A stretch of DNA of 64,000 nucleotides from Novosphingobium fluoreni (GCF_014196615.1 NZ_JACIDY010000002.1:558001-622000), one strand, 5' to 3'; shown: positions 27,155 to 36,836, counted from the first letter of the stretch. A program made the numbers and translations. Notes: generated from the letters alone by a model not told the origin.

Positions 27155-28254
27155 TGCGCCCCCGGATCGCCTACCTCATCAACTCGGTCGAGGGCGGGGG
27201 CGCGGCCCTGCCCGTGCCCGCGATAGCAAGCGTATTGCGCGCTTGCGGAGCGCAAGTGCGGGTCTTCGCCCTGACCCGCCGGGATGGTCGCGCGCTTCCG
27301 GCGATGGCGCAAGCCGGGCTCGATCCCTTGGTGCGAGACGGCGGGGAGACGGACCACCTGGCCGCCCATCACTGGATCAAGCGTGAGGTGCAGGCGTGGG
27401 GCGCAACCCACTTGTGGACATCGCTGAGCCGCGCAACGATCTTGGGGCTGCTTGCGGGTCCGGGCATGCATCTGCCGGTGATCGCCTGGCAGCATGCCGC
27501 ATTCCTGAAGCCGTGGAATCGCCGTCTCCTGCGTCTGCTCCAGGCCAGAGCGAGCCTGTGGGTGGCGGACTCCGAGTGCGTGGCCGAACTCACGCGTGAC
27601 AGGCTGAAAGTGCCCGCCGATCGGCTGGAGTTGTGGCCGATCTTCGCCGCAGATCCGTCCATGCCGACTGCGCGAAGCTGGCAGTCCGGCGAAATCCTGC
27701 GGATCGGCAGCCTCGGGCGCTTGCATCCGGTGAAAGGCTACGATGTCCTGGTCGCTGCTCTTGCCGAGCTGGCTCGCAACGGCTTTCGGGCGCCGGTCTC
27801 CTTCGAAGTGACGATTGCGGGCGAGGGCACCGAGCGGGCAAGTCTGGAAGCCGAGATCGCCGCACACGCCTTGCCGATGCGCTTGCCAGGCTATGTCGAG
27901 AACCCGCGCGATTACCTGGCGGCCCAGCATCTATACGTGCAGCCATCCCGATCCGAGGGCTTTTGCATCGCCGCGCATGAGGCGATGAGCGCCGGGCTGC
28001 CGGTAATCGCGTCACGAGTGGGCGAACTGGGCTTCACCATCGTCCCGGGCCAGACCGGATGGGTGCGGCCGCCGGGAGATGTCGGCGCATTCGCGCAAGC
28101 CCTGCGCATGGCGTTGAGCGACCCTGACAAGCTGGCGGCGATGGGGCAGGCCTCGCGCGCGCTGGTGCTGGAACGCTTCTCCCAAGCGCGGTTCGAGGCG
28201 GCGGGTCAGGCTATCTGGAGGCGCGTCGCAGCACTCGGCCCAGTTCGATCCTGA
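27154..28254 (+). CDS. GT4-family glycosyltransferase
   Basis: The 366-residue GT-B enzyme begins RIAYLINSVEGGGAALPVP (glycine-rich N-terminal loop). It has GSLGRLHPVKGYDVLVAAL at the start of the nucleotide-binding domain and EGFCIAAHEAMSAGLPVIAS, the EX7E motif of retaining GT4 enzymes. It likely adds a hexose to a lipid-linked or surface glycan. The gene overlaps the flippase by one base. Its 3' end overlaps the convergent GINT1-like gene by 44 bp. Confidence 0.88.
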   Translation: MRPRIAYLINSVEGGGAALPVPAIASVLRACGAQVRVFALTRRDGRALPAMAQAGLDPLVRDGGETDHLAAHHWIKREVQAWGATHLWTSLSRATILGLLAGPGMHLPVIAWQHAAFLKPWNRRLLRLLQARASLWVADSECVAELTRDRLKVPADRLELWPIFAADPSMPTARSWQSGEILRIGSLGRLHPVKGYDVLVAALAELARNGFRAPVSFEVTIAGEGTERASLEAEIAAHALPMRLPGYVENPRDYLAAQHLYVQPSRSEGFCIAAHEAMSAGLPVIASRVGELGFTIVPGQTGWVRPPGDVGAFAQALRMALSDPDKLAAMGQASRALVLERFSQARFEAAGQAIWRRVAALGPVRS

Positions 28255-29104
28255 GGCCCGCCAGCGATCGGTCGACTGTCTTGACGTCGATCAGCGTCAG
28301 TGGCCCGCACGCCGAAAAAGTGTGCATCCCCTCACAGTTGCGGGGCGCTGTCGCGGGATAGGGCAAAGGATCGCCCGCGGTCGCCGAGAAATGGCCCTCG
28401 TCCAGTGTGTCGATCCATAACGGCCGGGTCGCCCCTCCGTAGGTTCGCGTGCAATCCTGCACCGGCAGCACGATGTGCCCGTCTATGATGATGGGCGTTC
28501 CGCCGGGCCGGGCAGACTGACGATCGCGCCGAACGGGATTACCGGGATGGGGCATCCAAGGCCCCGTCAGCGTGTCGGCCCAGGCCACATGAAGCTCTGC
28601 CACCTTGCTTTCCCGGCTGTGCGCCGATGCATAGAGCAGCCACCAGCGCCCGCCATGGCGCAGGATCGATGCGTCTACCGGCACGCAGTCCAGCGCGATG
28701 GTGCATTCCGCCCGCCAATCTTCCATGTCGCCATGAGCGCGATAGAGCGTCAGCGTGCCGGACCGATGCGCTTCTGGCAGCATCCAGGTCGCGCCTTCCC
28801 CCTCGAACACGAAAGGGTAGGACAAGTGCCAAGGCTCGGCCAGCGCCACCGAGCGATCTACAAGATTGAACTGCGCATCCAGGACGAGCCGCTCGATCCG
28901 CCCGTGGCGGGTGCGGTAGTCGTACTGTTCGACAAAGAGGTGAAGATCGGGCCCCCTCATTCTTCCGAAGGGGTCGGCCAGAAACGTGAACGCCGGCTCC
29001 TCGTCCAACCAATGCACCTGCGCGTCGGCGCTGCCGCTCACGATCAGTTGCGAAGCCGGGGTCCGCACGATGCCACAGCGCCAAATGTCCTTACGCCGTG
29101 GCAT
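28211..29104 (-). CDS. GINT1-like five-bladed beta-propeller protein
   Basis: The 297-residue protein matches what I recall of the bacterial family annotated as glucosamine inositolphosphorylceramide transferase N-terminal (GINT1-N), a GH43-like propeller. Supporting phrases are FLADPFGRM, LFVEQYDYRTRHG, EPWHLSYPFVFEGEGATWMLPEA, GGRWWLLYA, LHVAWADTLTGPWMPHP, RPGGTPI and LPVQDCTRTYGG. In plants GINT1 glycosylates sphingolipids, with the transferase activity attributed to a separate domain absent here. Sphingomonads replace LPS with glycosphingolipids, so a glycolipid-related role is attractive but is inference. It is antisense to and overlaps the glycan operon. Confidence 0.72.
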   Translation of the reverse strand: MPRRKDIWRCGIVRTPASQLIVSGSADAQVHWLDEEPAFTFLADPFGRMRGPDLHLFVEQYDYRTRHGRIERLVLDAQFNLVDRSVALAEPWHLSYPFVFEGEGATWMLPEAHRSGTLTLYRAHGDMEDWRAECTIALDCVPVDASILRHGGRWWLLYASAHSRESKVAELHVAWADTLTGPWMPHPGNPVRRDRQSARPGGTPIIIDGHIVLPVQDCTRTYGGATRPLWIDTLDEGHFSATAGDPLPYPATAPRNCEGMHTFSACGPLTLIDVKTVDRSLAGLRIELGRVLRRASR

Positions 29105-29301
29105 TTGGCCGCTTTCCGAAGCGAGGGTGGTGTCGGCAAGTCATGGTGATCGTGGGGTCCGCGGCGGCATGGACCGGGACAATGGCGGAGACATCCGCCA
29201 CATTCAACGCCGGGCCGCAGATTGGGCCATCGCTGAATACCATTGACGGCATAGTGTCACGGATCAGTCTTAGGGACCGACTTTCCTGAACTTTGGGATC
29301 G

Positions 29302-30117
29302 ATGGTGCCAATGCCGCTCCTCCTTGCACTTGCGCTGGCTGCGCTACCCGTCGGCTTTGGCGGTGGCTCGGCCGAAACTTTGCGGCGGTTGCCCGCGCCG
29401 GAGGCCAAGCAGGGCGTGGCTGTGGGCCCTCGCGATGTCTATGCGATCGCCAACTACCGGATCGCGCGGTACGACAAGCGCTCGGGTGAAAAACGCGCCG
29501 CTTGGGAGGGGGATCCACAGCGTTATCCGCACATCAACAGCTGTATCGTGGAGGCGCGTGAGCTGGTTTGCGCGGCGTCCAACTTTCCCCAGGTGCCGCA
29601 GGCCAGTTCGGTAGAGATTTTCGATGCCGCCACGCTGACGCACAAGCGCTCGGTGTCTCTGGGGATAGGGAGCGGCTCGCTGACCTTCGTGGATTGGCAT
29701 CAGGGCGCATGGTGGGCGATGTTCGCCAACTACGACGGTCGCGGAGGAGAGCCGGGACGCGATCATCGTTACACGCAGCTGGTCCGCTTCGATGCCGAGT
29801 GGCGGCGGACGCAAAGCTGGGCGCTGCCTCGTTCCATCTTGGACAGGATCGCGCCGATGAGCATTTCCGGAGGCGGCTGGGGCCCGGATGGGCGGCTGTA
29901 CCTTAGCGGACATGACTTGCCCGAGCTTTACGCGGTCGGCCTGCCCAACGGCGGCGCGACGCTGGACCATCTCGGCACGTACGCGATGGCGGCGGAGGGG
30001 CAGGCGATCGATTGGGACGAAACCAGCACGGGCCACTTCTGGGGCATCAGCCGCAAGGGTGGCGAGATGATCGAGATGAAGCTGGCTCTCGCCAAGGCGC
30101 CAAACCGCCCGGACTGA
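29302..30117 (+). CDS. Exported beta-propeller-like protein of unknown function
   Basis: The 271-residue product has a signal peptide (MPLLLALALAALPVGFGGGSA). Propeller-like repeats follow, with D-V-Y-A-I-A-N, FVDWHQGAWWAMFANYDG and WGPDGRLYLSGHDLPELYAV. The composition resembles secreted cycloisomerase/SMP-30-like propellers, but no catalytic signature can be assigned. ATG 29302 has GGGAT a few bases upstream; ATG 29311 and TTG 29293 are in frame and possible. It is divergent from the GINT1-like gene across about 200 bp. Confidence 0.7.
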   Translation: MVPMPLLLALALAALPVGFGGGSAETLRRLPAPEAKQGVAVGPRDVYAIANYRIARYDKRSGEKRAAWEGDPQRYPHINSCIVEARELVCAASNFPQVPQASSVEIFDAATLTHKRSVSLGIGSGSLTFVDWHQGAWWAMFANYDGRGGEPGRDHRYTQLVRFDAEWRRTQSWALPRSILDRIAPMSISGGGWGPDGRLYLSGHDLPELYAVGLPNGGATLDHLGTYAMAAEGQAIDWDETSTGHFWGISRKGGEMIEMKLALAKAPNRPD

Positions 30118-30151
30118 TGACATCGCCATTGCCTTGCACGATAGGGCTGCG

Positions 30152-30532
30152 ATGGCACGACGCGTTGTTACCGGGTGGAAATTGGACCTCGCCGATTGCG
30201 CTCGCCTGCTCGATCTCATTCCGGCACTGTTCCCTGACATCGTCGCCGATCATGTGACGTTGCGTTCGGGCACGGATGGAGACACGCCGCTACCCTGCAA
30301 GACGACCGGCGAAGTCGTCGGCGTCATCGACGATGGCTTGGGGATTCAGGCCCTGGTGGTGCGCATCGGTGGCACCACGGCGCGCGCTGATGGCTCGATC
30401 TTTCACATCACGTGGTCGCTTGATCAGGCCAAGGGCAGGCGCGCGGTGGAGAGCAATCAGGTTCTGGCAGAGAAGGGTTGGAAACCGCTGGCCCAGCCTA
30501 TCGCGATCCGGCTGATCCCCGCCCGGTTCTGA
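30152..30532 (+). CDS. Putative 2H-phosphoesterase-fold protein
   Basis: The 126-residue protein has two HxT motifs, HVT at residue 34 and HIT at residue 85 (HITWSL), spaced as in the 2H phosphoesterase superfamily (LigT, cyclic phosphodiesterases, RNA-repair-associated forms). The match rests on these motifs and overall size, so the activity is a hypothesis. ATG 30152 is chosen over TTG 30134 as it gives MARRVVTGW, a natural first strand. It follows the exported propeller gene by 34 nt. Confidence 0.65.
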   Translation: MARRVVTGWKLDLADCARLLDLIPALFPDIVADHVTLRSGTDGDTPLPCKTTGEVVGVIDDGLGIQALVVRIGGTTARADGSIFHITWSLDQAKGRRAVESNQVLAEKGWKPLAQPIAIRLIPARF

Positions 30533-30546
30533 GCGCTGCGGCAGGG

Positions 30547-31146
30547 TCAGGCCAGGGGCGCGGGTTGCTCGATCTGGCTGTCCCTATCGTCAGCCAACGA
30601 CCGCCGCCGATTGTAGAGCAGGATCGCCCCCACCGCGACCACCACGAGCGCTATCGCCAGGATCGGGGCCAGCGAATGAAGCCGGCCAAAGGCGCGCTCG
30701 ATGGCGTTGCCGAAGCAATAGCCCAGCGTCACGAAGACAAGGCCCCACACGACGGCGGCGACGGCATTGATTGCCAGGAACTTCATGCAGGAAAGGCGGG
30801 TGGTGCCGATGGCGATTGGGCTCACCGTGCGCAGGCCGTAGAGAAAGCGAAACGCGAAAACGAATAGCGTCGGGTGCTTATTGAATGCGGCCATGGCCTT
30901 GGTGAACGTGGGCCGGTGCTGCATCCGACGCACGAAGGGTCTCTCGCGAAAGCTCCGGCCGAGCAGGAAGAATAGCTGATCGGCCACGAACGATCCGGCA
31001 GCCGCAACCATGGCGGCGGGGAAGAAGGGCAGGAGGCCGCGGTGGACCATGATGCCGCTCAATACCACCACCGTCTCACCCTCGATACCGGCGCCCACGA
31101 ACAGGCCGAGAAGCCCGTATGTCTGGATGATGTGATCGAGTGAAAT
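30547..31146 (-). CDS. DedA-family membrane protein (apparent ATT start)
   Basis: DedA proteins are inner-membrane proteins linked to envelope homeostasis and undecaprenyl-phosphate recycling. GAGIEGETVVVLSGIMVHRGLL, FFLLGR, FRFLYGLRTVSPIAIGTTRLS and the following helices identify the family. The first conventional start (GTG 31098) lies inside the conserved region. In-frame sequence upstream reads SLDHIIQTYGLLGLFV, typical of a DedA N-terminus, and the expected initiator is ATT at 31146-31144. No ATG, GTG or TTG occurs between it and an in-frame TAG further upstream. Length from ATT is 199 residues, normal for the family. Confidence 0.85.
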   Translation of the reverse strand: MSLDHIIQTYGLLGLFVGAGIEGETVVVLSGIMVHRGLLPFFPAAMVAAAGSFVADQLFFLLGRSFRERPFVRRMQHRPTFTKAMAAFNKHPTLFVFAFRFLYGLRTVSPIAIGTTRLSCMKFLAINAVAAVVWGLVFVTLGYCFGNAIERAFGRLHSLAPILAIALVVVAVGAILLYNRRRSLADDRDSQIEQPAPLA

Positions 31147-31221
31147 GGTCCGGCCCTTTCGCGTGGATCCCCCTAGATCACTCTAAACCCCACGACGCGG
31201 CGGCTGTTCCGCCCCCCTTAC

Positions 31222-31608
31222 TCACCCCGGCTGCGGCGAAGCCCCGGCGGTGACGATCCAATCCTCCTGGACCGCCACGGGCCAAGCTGTCAGCGACTGG
31301 CCGACGCAAGGGCCGCCCACGCACTTCCCATCCGCAGGACGAAACAAGGCACCGTGCCAGCTGCACAGTATGTGCGCGCCATCGGGCGTCATGTAATCGT
31401 CCAGCGTCTGTGCCAGCGGCAGGCCGGCGTGCGGGCAGCGATCGACATAGCCTGCAACCTCTTCCGCGCCGAGGCGCACGACGAAGCCGTGGAAGCGGCC
31501 GCTGCGCATCTGCAGGACGAAATTGCGGGCCGCGCCGGGGACGATCATGTCCGCCGGGCAGAGCCGCACACCGGCTGGTGTTGCGAATACCCGCGTCCCG
31601 TCCGTCAC
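31222..31608 (-). CDS. Rieske [2Fe-2S] ferredoxin-like protein
   Basis: The 128-residue product has the Rieske cluster ligands CPH (Cys58, His60) and CSWH (Cys82, His85), giving a Rieske fold protein of ferredoxin size. It starts with GTG that overlaps the maiA stop by 4 nt, so it belongs to the homogentisate operon. Stand-alone Rieske ferredoxins pass electrons to oxygenases; none of the other operon enzymes needs one. It may serve phenylalanine hydroxylase-linked chemistry, protect iron dioxygenases, or work elsewhere. Confidence 0.88.
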   Translation of the reverse strand: MTDGTRVFATPAGVRLCPADMIVPGAARNFVLQMRSGRFHGFVVRLGAEEVAGYVDRCPHAGLPLAQTLDDYMTPDGAHILCSWHGALFRPADGKCVGGPCVGQSLTAWPVAVQEDWIVTAGASPQPG

Positions 31609-32252
31609 GCCGCATCCGCATCTGGCTGGCGATCAGGTTGGGCTGCTTCGACCGCATCCAGTGCCTCTGCGGCCGAACCTGCGGCAACGAGGCCGGGATA
31701 AGCCGACAAATCAACGCCAAAGCGGCGGGCACTGTAAAGCTGCGGCACCAGGCAGCAGTCCGCCAGAGTGGGCGTATCGCCAAAGCAGTACCGGCCGCCA
31801 TGCTGTGCCGTCAGGGCCTCCAGCGGAGCGAAGCCTTCGTGAATCCAACGGGCGATCCAGCTCTTCACTTGTTCGTCGCTGGCATGAAAATCGCTGCGCA
31901 GGGCCTGCAGCACCCGCAGGTTGTTGAGCGGGTGGATATCGCACATGATCAACGCCGCCATCGCCCGGACCATTGCGGCGTCATCCGGGTCCTCGGGCAC
32001 CAGCCGGGGTGCGGGCCAGCGGGCATCGATCCACTCGATGATGGCGGGGCTTTCGAGGTAGACCTTGTCGCCATCCGCCAGGGCCGGAACCAGCCCATGC
32101 GGAGCCAGCGCAAGATAGTCTTGCGAGCGCTGAGCTCCGACCCGCAAGTCATGCGTCACTTGCGTGTAGCGAAGGCCCTTGAGGTTCAGGGCGATGCGGA
32201 CCCGATAGGCTGCGGATGACCGCCAGTAGCCATGCAGGACAAGCTCGCTCAT
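31605..32252 (-). CDS. maiA: Maleylacetoacetate isomerase
   Basis: This zeta-class glutathione transferase isomerises maleylacetoacetate to fumarylacetoacetate. The 215-residue product starts [26 protein letters not shown], containing the SSxx glutathione-site motif. It then has ESPAIIEWID and the C-terminal helical domain with FGDTPTLADCCLVPQLYSARRF. ATG 32252 overlaps the fahA stop (ATGA); an upstream in-frame codon at 32279 lies inside fahA and is not preferred. Confidence 0.94.
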   Translation of the reverse strand: MSELVLHGYWRSSAAYRVRIALNLKGLRYTQVTHDLRVGAQRSQDYLALAPHGLVPALADGDKVYLESPAIIEWIDARWPAPRLVPEDPDDAAMVRAMAALIMCDIHPLNNLRVLQALRSDFHASDEQVKSWIARWIHEGFAPLEALTAQHGGRYCFGDTPTLADCCLVPQLYSARRFGVDLSAYPGLVAAGSAAEALDAVEAAQPDRQPDADAA

Positions 32253-33550
32253 CGTGCGGGCAGCACCTGCGCGCGGCATTCGCCCAGGCCGATAGAAACC
32301 GCCCCCGGCGCGGTGGCGCGCGCTTGCAGAATGATCTCGTCGCCGTCCTCCACGAAGGAGCGGGTCTCGCCATTGGGCAGGGTAATCGGTTCCTTGCCGC
32401 CCGTGGTCAGCTCCAGCAAGCTGCCGAAACCCTCGCGCGTCGGCGCGGAGATTGTGCCGGTTCCCAGCAAATCGCCCGCCGTCAGGTTGCAGCCGTTCGA
32501 GGCGTGGTGGGTGACGATCTGGTTCACCGTCCAGTACATGTTGGTGGCAGGTCCGGTGCTGAGGCGGAAGGGAGCTTCACCCGCGTCTCGCATACGTTGC
32601 GTCAACAAATGCGCTTCCAAAGTTATCGAAAGCGCGCCGTGCGCCTGATCGTCCTCACTGCTCAGATAGGGCAGGGGAGCGGGATCGCCTTCCGGCCTCG
32701 GTGGCTGCGCGGTGCGGAAGGGGGCCATGGCGTGGCTGGTGATCACCCAGGGGGAAATCGTGGACTGGAAGTTCTTCGCCAGAAACGGACCCAGGGGTTG
32801 GTACTCCCAAGCCTGAAAGTCACGCGCCGACCAATCGTTGAGGAGGCAGAAACCGGCGATATGTTGCGCAGCGTCGGCGATGGCGACAGGATCGCCCAAG
32901 GCGTTGCCGTTGCCGATCCAAACGCCCAGCTCCAGTTCGTAGTCGAGGCGGGCGGTCGGGCCAAACAGCGGGGTGTCAGCCTCCGGCGGTTTGCGCTGGC
33001 CCACCGGGCGGCGGACAGGCACGCCCGATGGCCGAATCGAAGATGCGCGGCCATGGTAGCCGATCGGCACGTACTTGTAGTTTGGCAGCAGCGGATTGTC
33101 GGGCCGGAACTGTTTGCCGACATTGTTAGCGTGATGGATGCCGACGTAGAAGTCGGTGTAATCGCCGATGCGCGCGGGCAAGTGCAGGGTGCAGTCGCCG
33201 GCATTATGCAGCAAAGGCTCCACAGCGGCACGGTGCGCCTCGTCCGACAGAATGGCGCTGAGATGGTAGCGCAAGGCGCGCTGTTCCGCCTGCGGGAGGG
33301 CCAGCAGGGCGTTTAGCGTGATGTCATTAGCCACCGCAGCAGCGGCTACCTCCAACGTGCCGGTCTGGGCCAGGGCGCGAAGGTCAAGGATCATGTCGCC
33401 GATGGCAACGCCGATGCGAGGCGCGCCGCCCTTAGCGGAGAAAACGCCGAAGGGCAGGTTCTGGATCGGAAAGTCGTGATGCCCATTCGCGCTGGCGACC
33501 CAACTGGATCGAGCCGGATCATGCGTTTCGTCGGTCGTCCACCAAGTCAT
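32249..33550 (-). CDS. fahA: Fumarylacetoacetase
   Basis: FahA hydrolyses fumarylacetoacetate to fumarate and acetoacetate, the last step of tyrosine degradation. The 433-residue protein has the N-terminal SH3-like domain ([26 protein letters not shown]) and a catalytic domain with [34 protein letters not shown] and [10 protein letters not shown]. Size matches the family. ATG 33550 overlaps the hmgA stop by 4 nt. Confidence 0.96.
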   Translation of the reverse strand: MTWWTTDETHDPARSSWVASANGHHDFPIQNLPFGVFSAKGGAPRIGVAIGDMILDLRALAQTGTLEVAAAAVANDITLNALLALPQAEQRALRYHLSAILSDEAHRAAVEPLLHNAGDCTLHLPARIGDYTDFYVGIHHANNVGKQFRPDNPLLPNYKYVPIGYHGRASSIRPSGVPVRRPVGQRKPPEADTPLFGPTARLDYELELGVWIGNGNALGDPVAIADAAQHIAGFCLLNDWSARDFQAWEYQPLGPFLAKNFQSTISPWVITSHAMAPFRTAQPPRPEGDPAPLPYLSSEDDQAHGALSITLEAHLLTQRMRDAGEAPFRLSTGPATNMYWTVNQIVTHHASNGCNLTAGDLLGTGTISAPTREGFGSLLELTTGGKEPITLPNGETRSFVEDGDEIILQARATAPGAVSIGLGECRAQVLPAR

Positions 33551-34854
33551 GCGGCATCCTCTCCGGTGGGCAGTCGTGCCTTGGCGAACTCTTGCCAGCA
33601 GGCGTCGTAGTCATCTTGCAGCAGCGGCGTTTCCATCGCCCAGCGCGTGGGCGCGATAAGGTAACGGCTCTCGAACATGAAGGCCATGGTGTCTTCGATC
33701 TTGTGCGGCGCCAGCGTGGCGGACGTGGCTGCGGCATGGCTGGCGACATCGGGGCCGTGCGCCGACATGCAGTTGTGCAGGCTTGCCCCGCCGGGCGCGA
33801 ACCCGCCGGCCTTGGCATCGTAGGTGCCCTCGATCAGGCCCATGAATTCGCTCATCACATTGCGATGGAACCAGGGCGGACGGAAGGTATCCTCCGCCAC
33901 CATCCAGCGCGGCGGAAAGATCACGAAATCGATGTTGGCGGTGCCCGGCGTATCGCTAGGGCTGGTGAGGACGGTGAATATCGACGGATCGGGATGGTCG
34001 AAGCTGACCGTGTTGATCGCGTTGAAGTGCCGCAGATCATAGCGATAGGGCGCGACGTTGCCGTGCCAGGCCACCACATCGAACGGACTGTGAGCGATGG
34101 TGCTGGCCCACAGTGATCCGCCAAACTTCTGAACCAGTTGATGCGGCTCTTCGATATCCTGATACGACGCGGCCGGCGCTTCGAAGTCACGCGGGTTGGC
34201 CAGTCCGTTCGATCCGATCGGGCCGAGGTCGGGCAGGCGGAACAGCGCGCCATGGTTTTCGCACACGTAGCCGCGCGCTTCGCCGTCCGGCAGGGAAACG
34301 CTGAAGCGAACGCCGCGCGGGATCAGCGCCAGGTGCAAAGGCGGCACCTCCAGCACGCCCATCTCGGTGGTGATCCGCAAGCGGCCCTGCTGCGGCACGA
34401 TCAGCATCTCGCCGTCGGCCGAGAAGAACGCACGCCTCTCCATCGAGCGGTTGGCCGCGTAAAGATAGATCGTGCAGCCTGTGCCCGCCGCGCTATCGCC
34501 GTTGGCGGCATAGGCGGTGAGGCCGTCCATGAAATCCACAGGATCGGTGGGCAGCGTCAGCGGGTTCCAACGCAGGCGATTGGGGGAGGGGGCAAGGCTG
34601 TGAGCTTGATCCGTCGCCAGCAGGGGGTTGCCCGCGTAAGGCGCATACGGGCGATGCTCCGCGCTCGGTCGCATCCGGTAAAGCCAGCTACGGTGGTTCT
34701 GCGCCCGCGGCGCGGTGAACGCGGTCGCGGAAAGCTGCTCGGCATAGAGGCCGTAAGGCACCTGCTGGGGCGAGTTACGCCCCACCGGCAACGCACCGGG
34801 CACCGCCTCGGTAGCGTGATGGTTGCCAAAGCCGCAGAGCATCGCCGTACTCAT
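33547..34854 (-). CDS. hmgA: Homogentisate 1,2-dioxygenase
   Basis: This iron enzyme opens the homogentisate ring to maleylacetoacetate. The 435-residue protein begins with [23 protein letters not shown], a hallmark of the family. It continues with [44 protein letters not shown] and the C-terminal [18 protein letters not shown], which contributes iron ligands. It overlaps hppD by 4 nt (ATGA). Confidence 0.97.
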   Translation of the reverse strand: MSTAMLCGFGNHHATEAVPGALPVGRNSPQQVPYGLYAEQLSATAFTAPRAQNHRSWLYRMRPSAEHRPYAPYAGNPLLATDQAHSLAPSPNRLRWNPLTLPTDPVDFMDGLTAYAANGDSAAGTGCTIYLYAANRSMERRAFFSADGEMLIVPQQGRLRITTEMGVLEVPPLHLALIPRGVRFSVSLPDGEARGYVCENHGALFRLPDLGPIGSNGLANPRDFEAPAASYQDIEEPHQLVQKFGGSLWASTIAHSPFDVVAWHGNVAPYRYDLRHFNAINTVSFDHPDPSIFTVLTSPSDTPGTANIDFVIFPPRWMVAEDTFRPPWFHRNVMSEFMGLIEGTYDAKAGGFAPGGASLHNCMSAHGPDVASHAAATSATLAPHKIEDTMAFMFESRYLIAPTRWAMETPLLQDDYDACWQEFAKARLPTGEDAA

Positions 34855-35891
34855 GCGTCGACGGAGATCACGCCGCGCCGGATCTGGTCCAGCTCGATGC
34901 TTTCGAAAAGGGCCTGGAAGTTGCCGTTGCCGAACCCCTCGTTCCCCTTGCGCTGGATGATCTCGAAAAAGATCGGTCCGAACAGCGGCTCGGTGAAGAT
35001 CTGCAGCAGAATGCCTTCTTCGTTCTCCACGCTGCCATCGATCAGGATACGATTGTGACGCAGACGTTCAAGATCCTCGCCATGGCCGGGCACGCGCTTG
35101 TCCACCAGTTCGTAATACGTCTCGATCGTATCCTGCAGCCGCACACCCCGCGCGCGCAGCTTTTCCACCGTGGCGTAGATGTCGCTCGTCGTCAGGGCGA
35201 GGTGCTGGATGCCCTCACCGTTGTATTCGCGGATAAATTCCTCGATCTGGCTCTTGTCGTCCTGGCTCTCGTTCAGCGGGATGCGGATGGCGCGATCGGG
35301 CGCGATCATCGCCTGGCTGAACAGGCCGGTCGCCTGGCCCTTGATGTCGAAGTACTTCTGCTCCTCGAAATTGAAGAGCGTGCGGTAGAATTCGCTCCAT
35401 ACCCGCATCTGGCCGCGCCGCACGTTGTGGGTCAGGTGGTCAAGCAGATCGAGGCCGACGCTGTTTTCGGCTTCCGTTTCGCGCCATCCCGGGAACTCGG
35501 CCCAATCGGCATAGAGGTCGACACCGTCCTGGATGAAATAGAGGTACGAGCCGCCTATCCCCTGGATCACGGTATCATCCTCGTCGGTGCGCCGCGCGCC
35601 GTGGTCCAGCGCCCAGGCCATCGCCGCCGCGGGATCTTCCACGCGAAATGCCATCGCGCTGGCCGAGGGGCCATGCTCGCCCCGGAACGCAGCCACGCGG
35701 CCAGCATCGTCACGGTTCAGCATCAGGTTGATGCGGCCCTGCTTGTAGCGCGTGATGTTCTTGTGCGGGTGACGATGCGTGGGCACGAAGCCCAACTGCT
35801 GGAAGTGAGCGGCCATCGCCTGCGGATCAGGCGAGGTGAACTCGACGAACTCGAAGCCGTTAAGGCCCAGCGGATTGGTCTGGTCGGACAT
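34851..35891 (-). CDS. hppD: 4-hydroxyphenylpyruvate dioxygenase
   Basis: HPPD converts 4-hydroxyphenylpyruvate to homogentisate with Fe(II) and O2. The 346-residue product has the two vicinal-oxygen-chelate modules. [12 protein letters not shown] marks the first, and iron-site phrases [16 protein letters not shown] and [19 protein letters not shown] mark the second. It lies 63 nt after phhA in the same direction and heads the chain of 4-nt overlaps. Confidence 0.97.
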   Translation of the reverse strand: MSDQTNPLGLNGFEFVEFTSPDPQAMAAHFQQLGFVPTHRHPHKNITRYKQGRINLMLNRDDAGRVAAFRGEHGPSASAMAFRVEDPAAAMAWALDHGARRTDEDDTVIQGIGGSYLYFIQDGVDLYADWAEFPGWRETEAENSVGLDLLDHLTHNVRRGQMRVWSEFYRTLFNFEEQKYFDIKGQATGLFSQAMIAPDRAIRIPLNESQDDKSQIEEFIREYNGEGIQHLALTTSDIYATVEKLRARGVRLQDTIETYYELVDKRVPGHGEDLERLRHNRILIDGSVENEEGILLQIFTEPLFGPIFFEIIQRKGNEGFGNGNFQALFESIELDQIRRGVISVDA

Positions 35892-35954
35892 GGGCGGTTC
35901 CTCTCAATATTCTAGATAAGGCGTGGCTGGCGCGATTAAAGCGAGCGGCGCATC

Positions 35955-36818
35955 TCAGGCCCGCGCCTTGGCGTTCGCGTAGGCCTGTGTGCCTTGGGTG
36001 AAGACCGCATCCTGCGGCAGGACGGTGGTGATCGCGTGGTCGGGCGCGCCTTCCAACTCGTGGTAGAGCGGCGCGAAGTCGGTCTCGACCGTCTGCTTCA
36101 GCAGGTCCTCGAAGCTGTCGATGACGAAGTAGGTCTGTTGATAATCATCGATCCGATAGGGCGTGCGCATCAGGCGCTTCAAGTCGAAGCCCAGCCGGTT
36201 GGGCGAAGGATCGTTCAGCGCAAAGATGGATTCCCCATGCGAGGAAACGATGCCTGCGCCATAGAGCTTGAGGCGATCGCCCTGGCGGATCAGGCCGAAC
36301 TCCACGGTGTACCAGTAAAGCCGGGCCAAGCGATTGATCGCCCCCAGGCCGTCGGCGCGCAGGCCACCTTCGCCGTAAGCCTGCATGTAATCGGCGAACA
36401 CGGGATTGGCGAGTAGCGGCACATGGCCGAACACGTCGTGAAAGATGTCCGGCTCTTCCAGATAATCCAGCTGCTCCGGCGTGCGGATGAAGCGACCCGC
36501 CACGAAACGCCGGTTCGCCAGGTGCTCGAAAAAGACCCGATCCGGCACCAGACCCGGCACCGCGACGACTTGCCAGCCGGTGGCTTTCATCAGCCGATCT
36601 GACAGTTCGGCAAAATCCGGGATCCCCGGCTTGGACATGCGCAGCACATCGAGGCCATTGATGAACTCATCCACCGCCCGCCCTGGCAGCATCTTAGATT
36701 GCCGCTCGAACAAGTGATCCCACATCGCGTGTTCGGCTGCGGTATAGGCCTGCCAGTCCTGCGGCACCGTCCAATCGGCAGCTGCGCCTTCGGGGGGAGA
36801 TGATGCGATATGCGACAT
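35955..36818 (-). CDS. phhA: Phenylalanine 4-monooxygenase
   Basis: PhhA hydroxylates phenylalanine to tyrosine using tetrahydrobiopterin, iron and O2. The 287-residue protein carries the iron triad in FHDVFGH (His127, His132) and YTVEFG (Glu173), plus SKPGIPDFAELSDRL and IHDV-type context. ATG 36818 starts MSHIASS; a codon five residues upstream is also in frame. It is divergent from an Lrp/AsnC gene, and a pterin carbinolamine dehydratase gene is not seen nearby. Confidence 0.95.
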   Translation of the reverse strand: MSHIASSPPEGAAADWTVPQDWQAYTAAEHAMWDHLFERQSKMLPGRAVDEFINGLDVLRMSKPGIPDFAELSDRLMKATGWQVVAVPGLVPDRVFFEHLANRRFVAGRFIRTPEQLDYLEEPDIFHDVFGHVPLLANPVFADYMQAYGEGGLRADGLGAINRLARLYWYTVEFGLIRQGDRLKLYGAGIVSSHGESIFALNDPSPNRLGFDLKRLMRTPYRIDDYQQTYFVIDSFEDLLKQTVETDFAPLYHELEGAPDHAITTVLPQDAVFTQGTQAYANAKARA

Positions 36819-36836
36819 ACCACGTTGTCGCACGAA

